64,000 nt of DNA. Source: Notolepis coatsorum (Eukaryota; Chordata; Actinopteri; Aulopiformes; Paralepididae). The position numbers and the translations under genes were made by a program. Location of the stretch: NCBI GenBank assembly GCA_963971535.1, contig OZ020592.1:59531060-59595059 (forward strand), given 5' to 3'. Under the pieces are notes generated by a model. It made no database searches. It saw nothing but the letters and a program-made list of their open reading frames with translations, and was not told the DNA's origin. The first letter of the stretch is position 1. The number at the start of each line of letters is the position of its first letter. Below are positions 63,641 through 64,000 of this stretch, piece by piece.

Positions 63641-64000
63641 CCCTTTCAGTGCCAGGCTTATGTACATCCTTAATTGTCTATGGAGAAGTTCCCCTTCTTT
63701 GCAGGGCTATAACTTTTTAAATTGTATTGCTAAATTGACATTACTATGGCCCATTCAACATCAAGTATCTATTGTTCAGGGTGTAGCAACGTTCTACTTT
63801 TTCATTCACATATTCATACTAAAATACGGTCTAAAGTATAAATATGTTTTTATCGTTTTCTGCAGCATTCTGCAGAATGTGATTTATAGCCCTAAATGCA
63901 TTATATTGATGATCAAATACAGTTTGATAGCGATCTGCGCCGGATAAAAAATTTCAAATGGACGTGCTTCTAGAAGTTACTACTGATCATCTGATGTTGA
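63641..64000. mobile_element. piggyBac-like element, left part, cut by the window edge
   Basis: Begins CCCTTTCAGTGCCAGGC after TTAA (63637-63640). Its body is homologous to the reverse complement of 11080-11460 (shared CTTCTTTGCAGGGCTATAAC). The right end lies outside the window. Confidence 0.8.

Overview
The window looks like teleost fish DNA that is almost entirely transposable elements and tandem repeats. The evidence is the combination of L2-, Rex1/CR1- and Tx1/L1-type LINEs, a fish-style tRNA-derived SINE family, hAT- and piggyBac-type MITEs, a BEL/Pao LTR element, a gamma/epsilon-type endogenous retrovirus (ERV) and very dense GT/GA microsatellites. I recognise no complete host gene. 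Two short coding-like pieces (56343-56402 and 14013-14189, both minus strand) are the only possible traces of host exons. All identifications come from reading motifs and repeat boundaries by eye; no database was searched.

Layout. 1-9.95 kb: an L2-like LINE on the minus strand is split by an 8.57-kb insertion (918-9491) with related long inverted ends. That insertion contains a 5S-rRNA-like sequence, a Rex1-like LINE, a hAT MITE and a perfect 43-bp inverted repeat, but no transposase I can recognise. 9.8-15 kb: TTAA-flanked piggyBac-like elements, then the 3' end of a LINE whose reading frame is broken by two tRNA-SINEs with clear 15-bp target duplications, and a third SINE. 16.9-46.9 kb: a Tx1/L1-type ORF1 (17015-17920) and a Tx1-type ORF2 (42060-46562) enclose a large nest. 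A hAT-like element lies at 18410-20843. A BEL/Pao LTR element spans 21004-41360 (TSD ATAAC). Inside its gag-protease gene sits a 13.98-kb ERV (25370-39352, TSD GTCT, minus strand), whose gag is in turn split by a 1-kb L2 LINE fragment (34272-35287). 46.9-52.8 kb: more LINE 3' ends, MITEs and a fourth SINE. 53-59.2 kb: two large minisatellites (40/42-bp units, and a 27-bp unit of about 97 copies with a 1026-bp higher-order period). 59.3-64 kb: a 1.2-kb hAT element with an 8-bp TSD, two piggyBac-like elements and a family of inverted and tandem repeats.

How the parts relate. The nest gives a relative chronology: the L2 fragment is younger than the ERV, the ERV is younger than the BEL/Pao element, and BEL/Pao is younger than the DNA it entered. 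LTR comparison agrees. The ERV LTRs look identical outside their GT array, while the BEL/Pao LTRs differ at about 8 of 1183 positions. The ERV is the most complete coding unit: pol (with protease, RT, RNase H and integrase) and env are open, gag and pol are in the same frame separated by a single UAG, and only gag is broken. The BEL/Pao copy keeps gag and protease but has lost RT, RNase H and integrase, so it could only have moved with help from another element.
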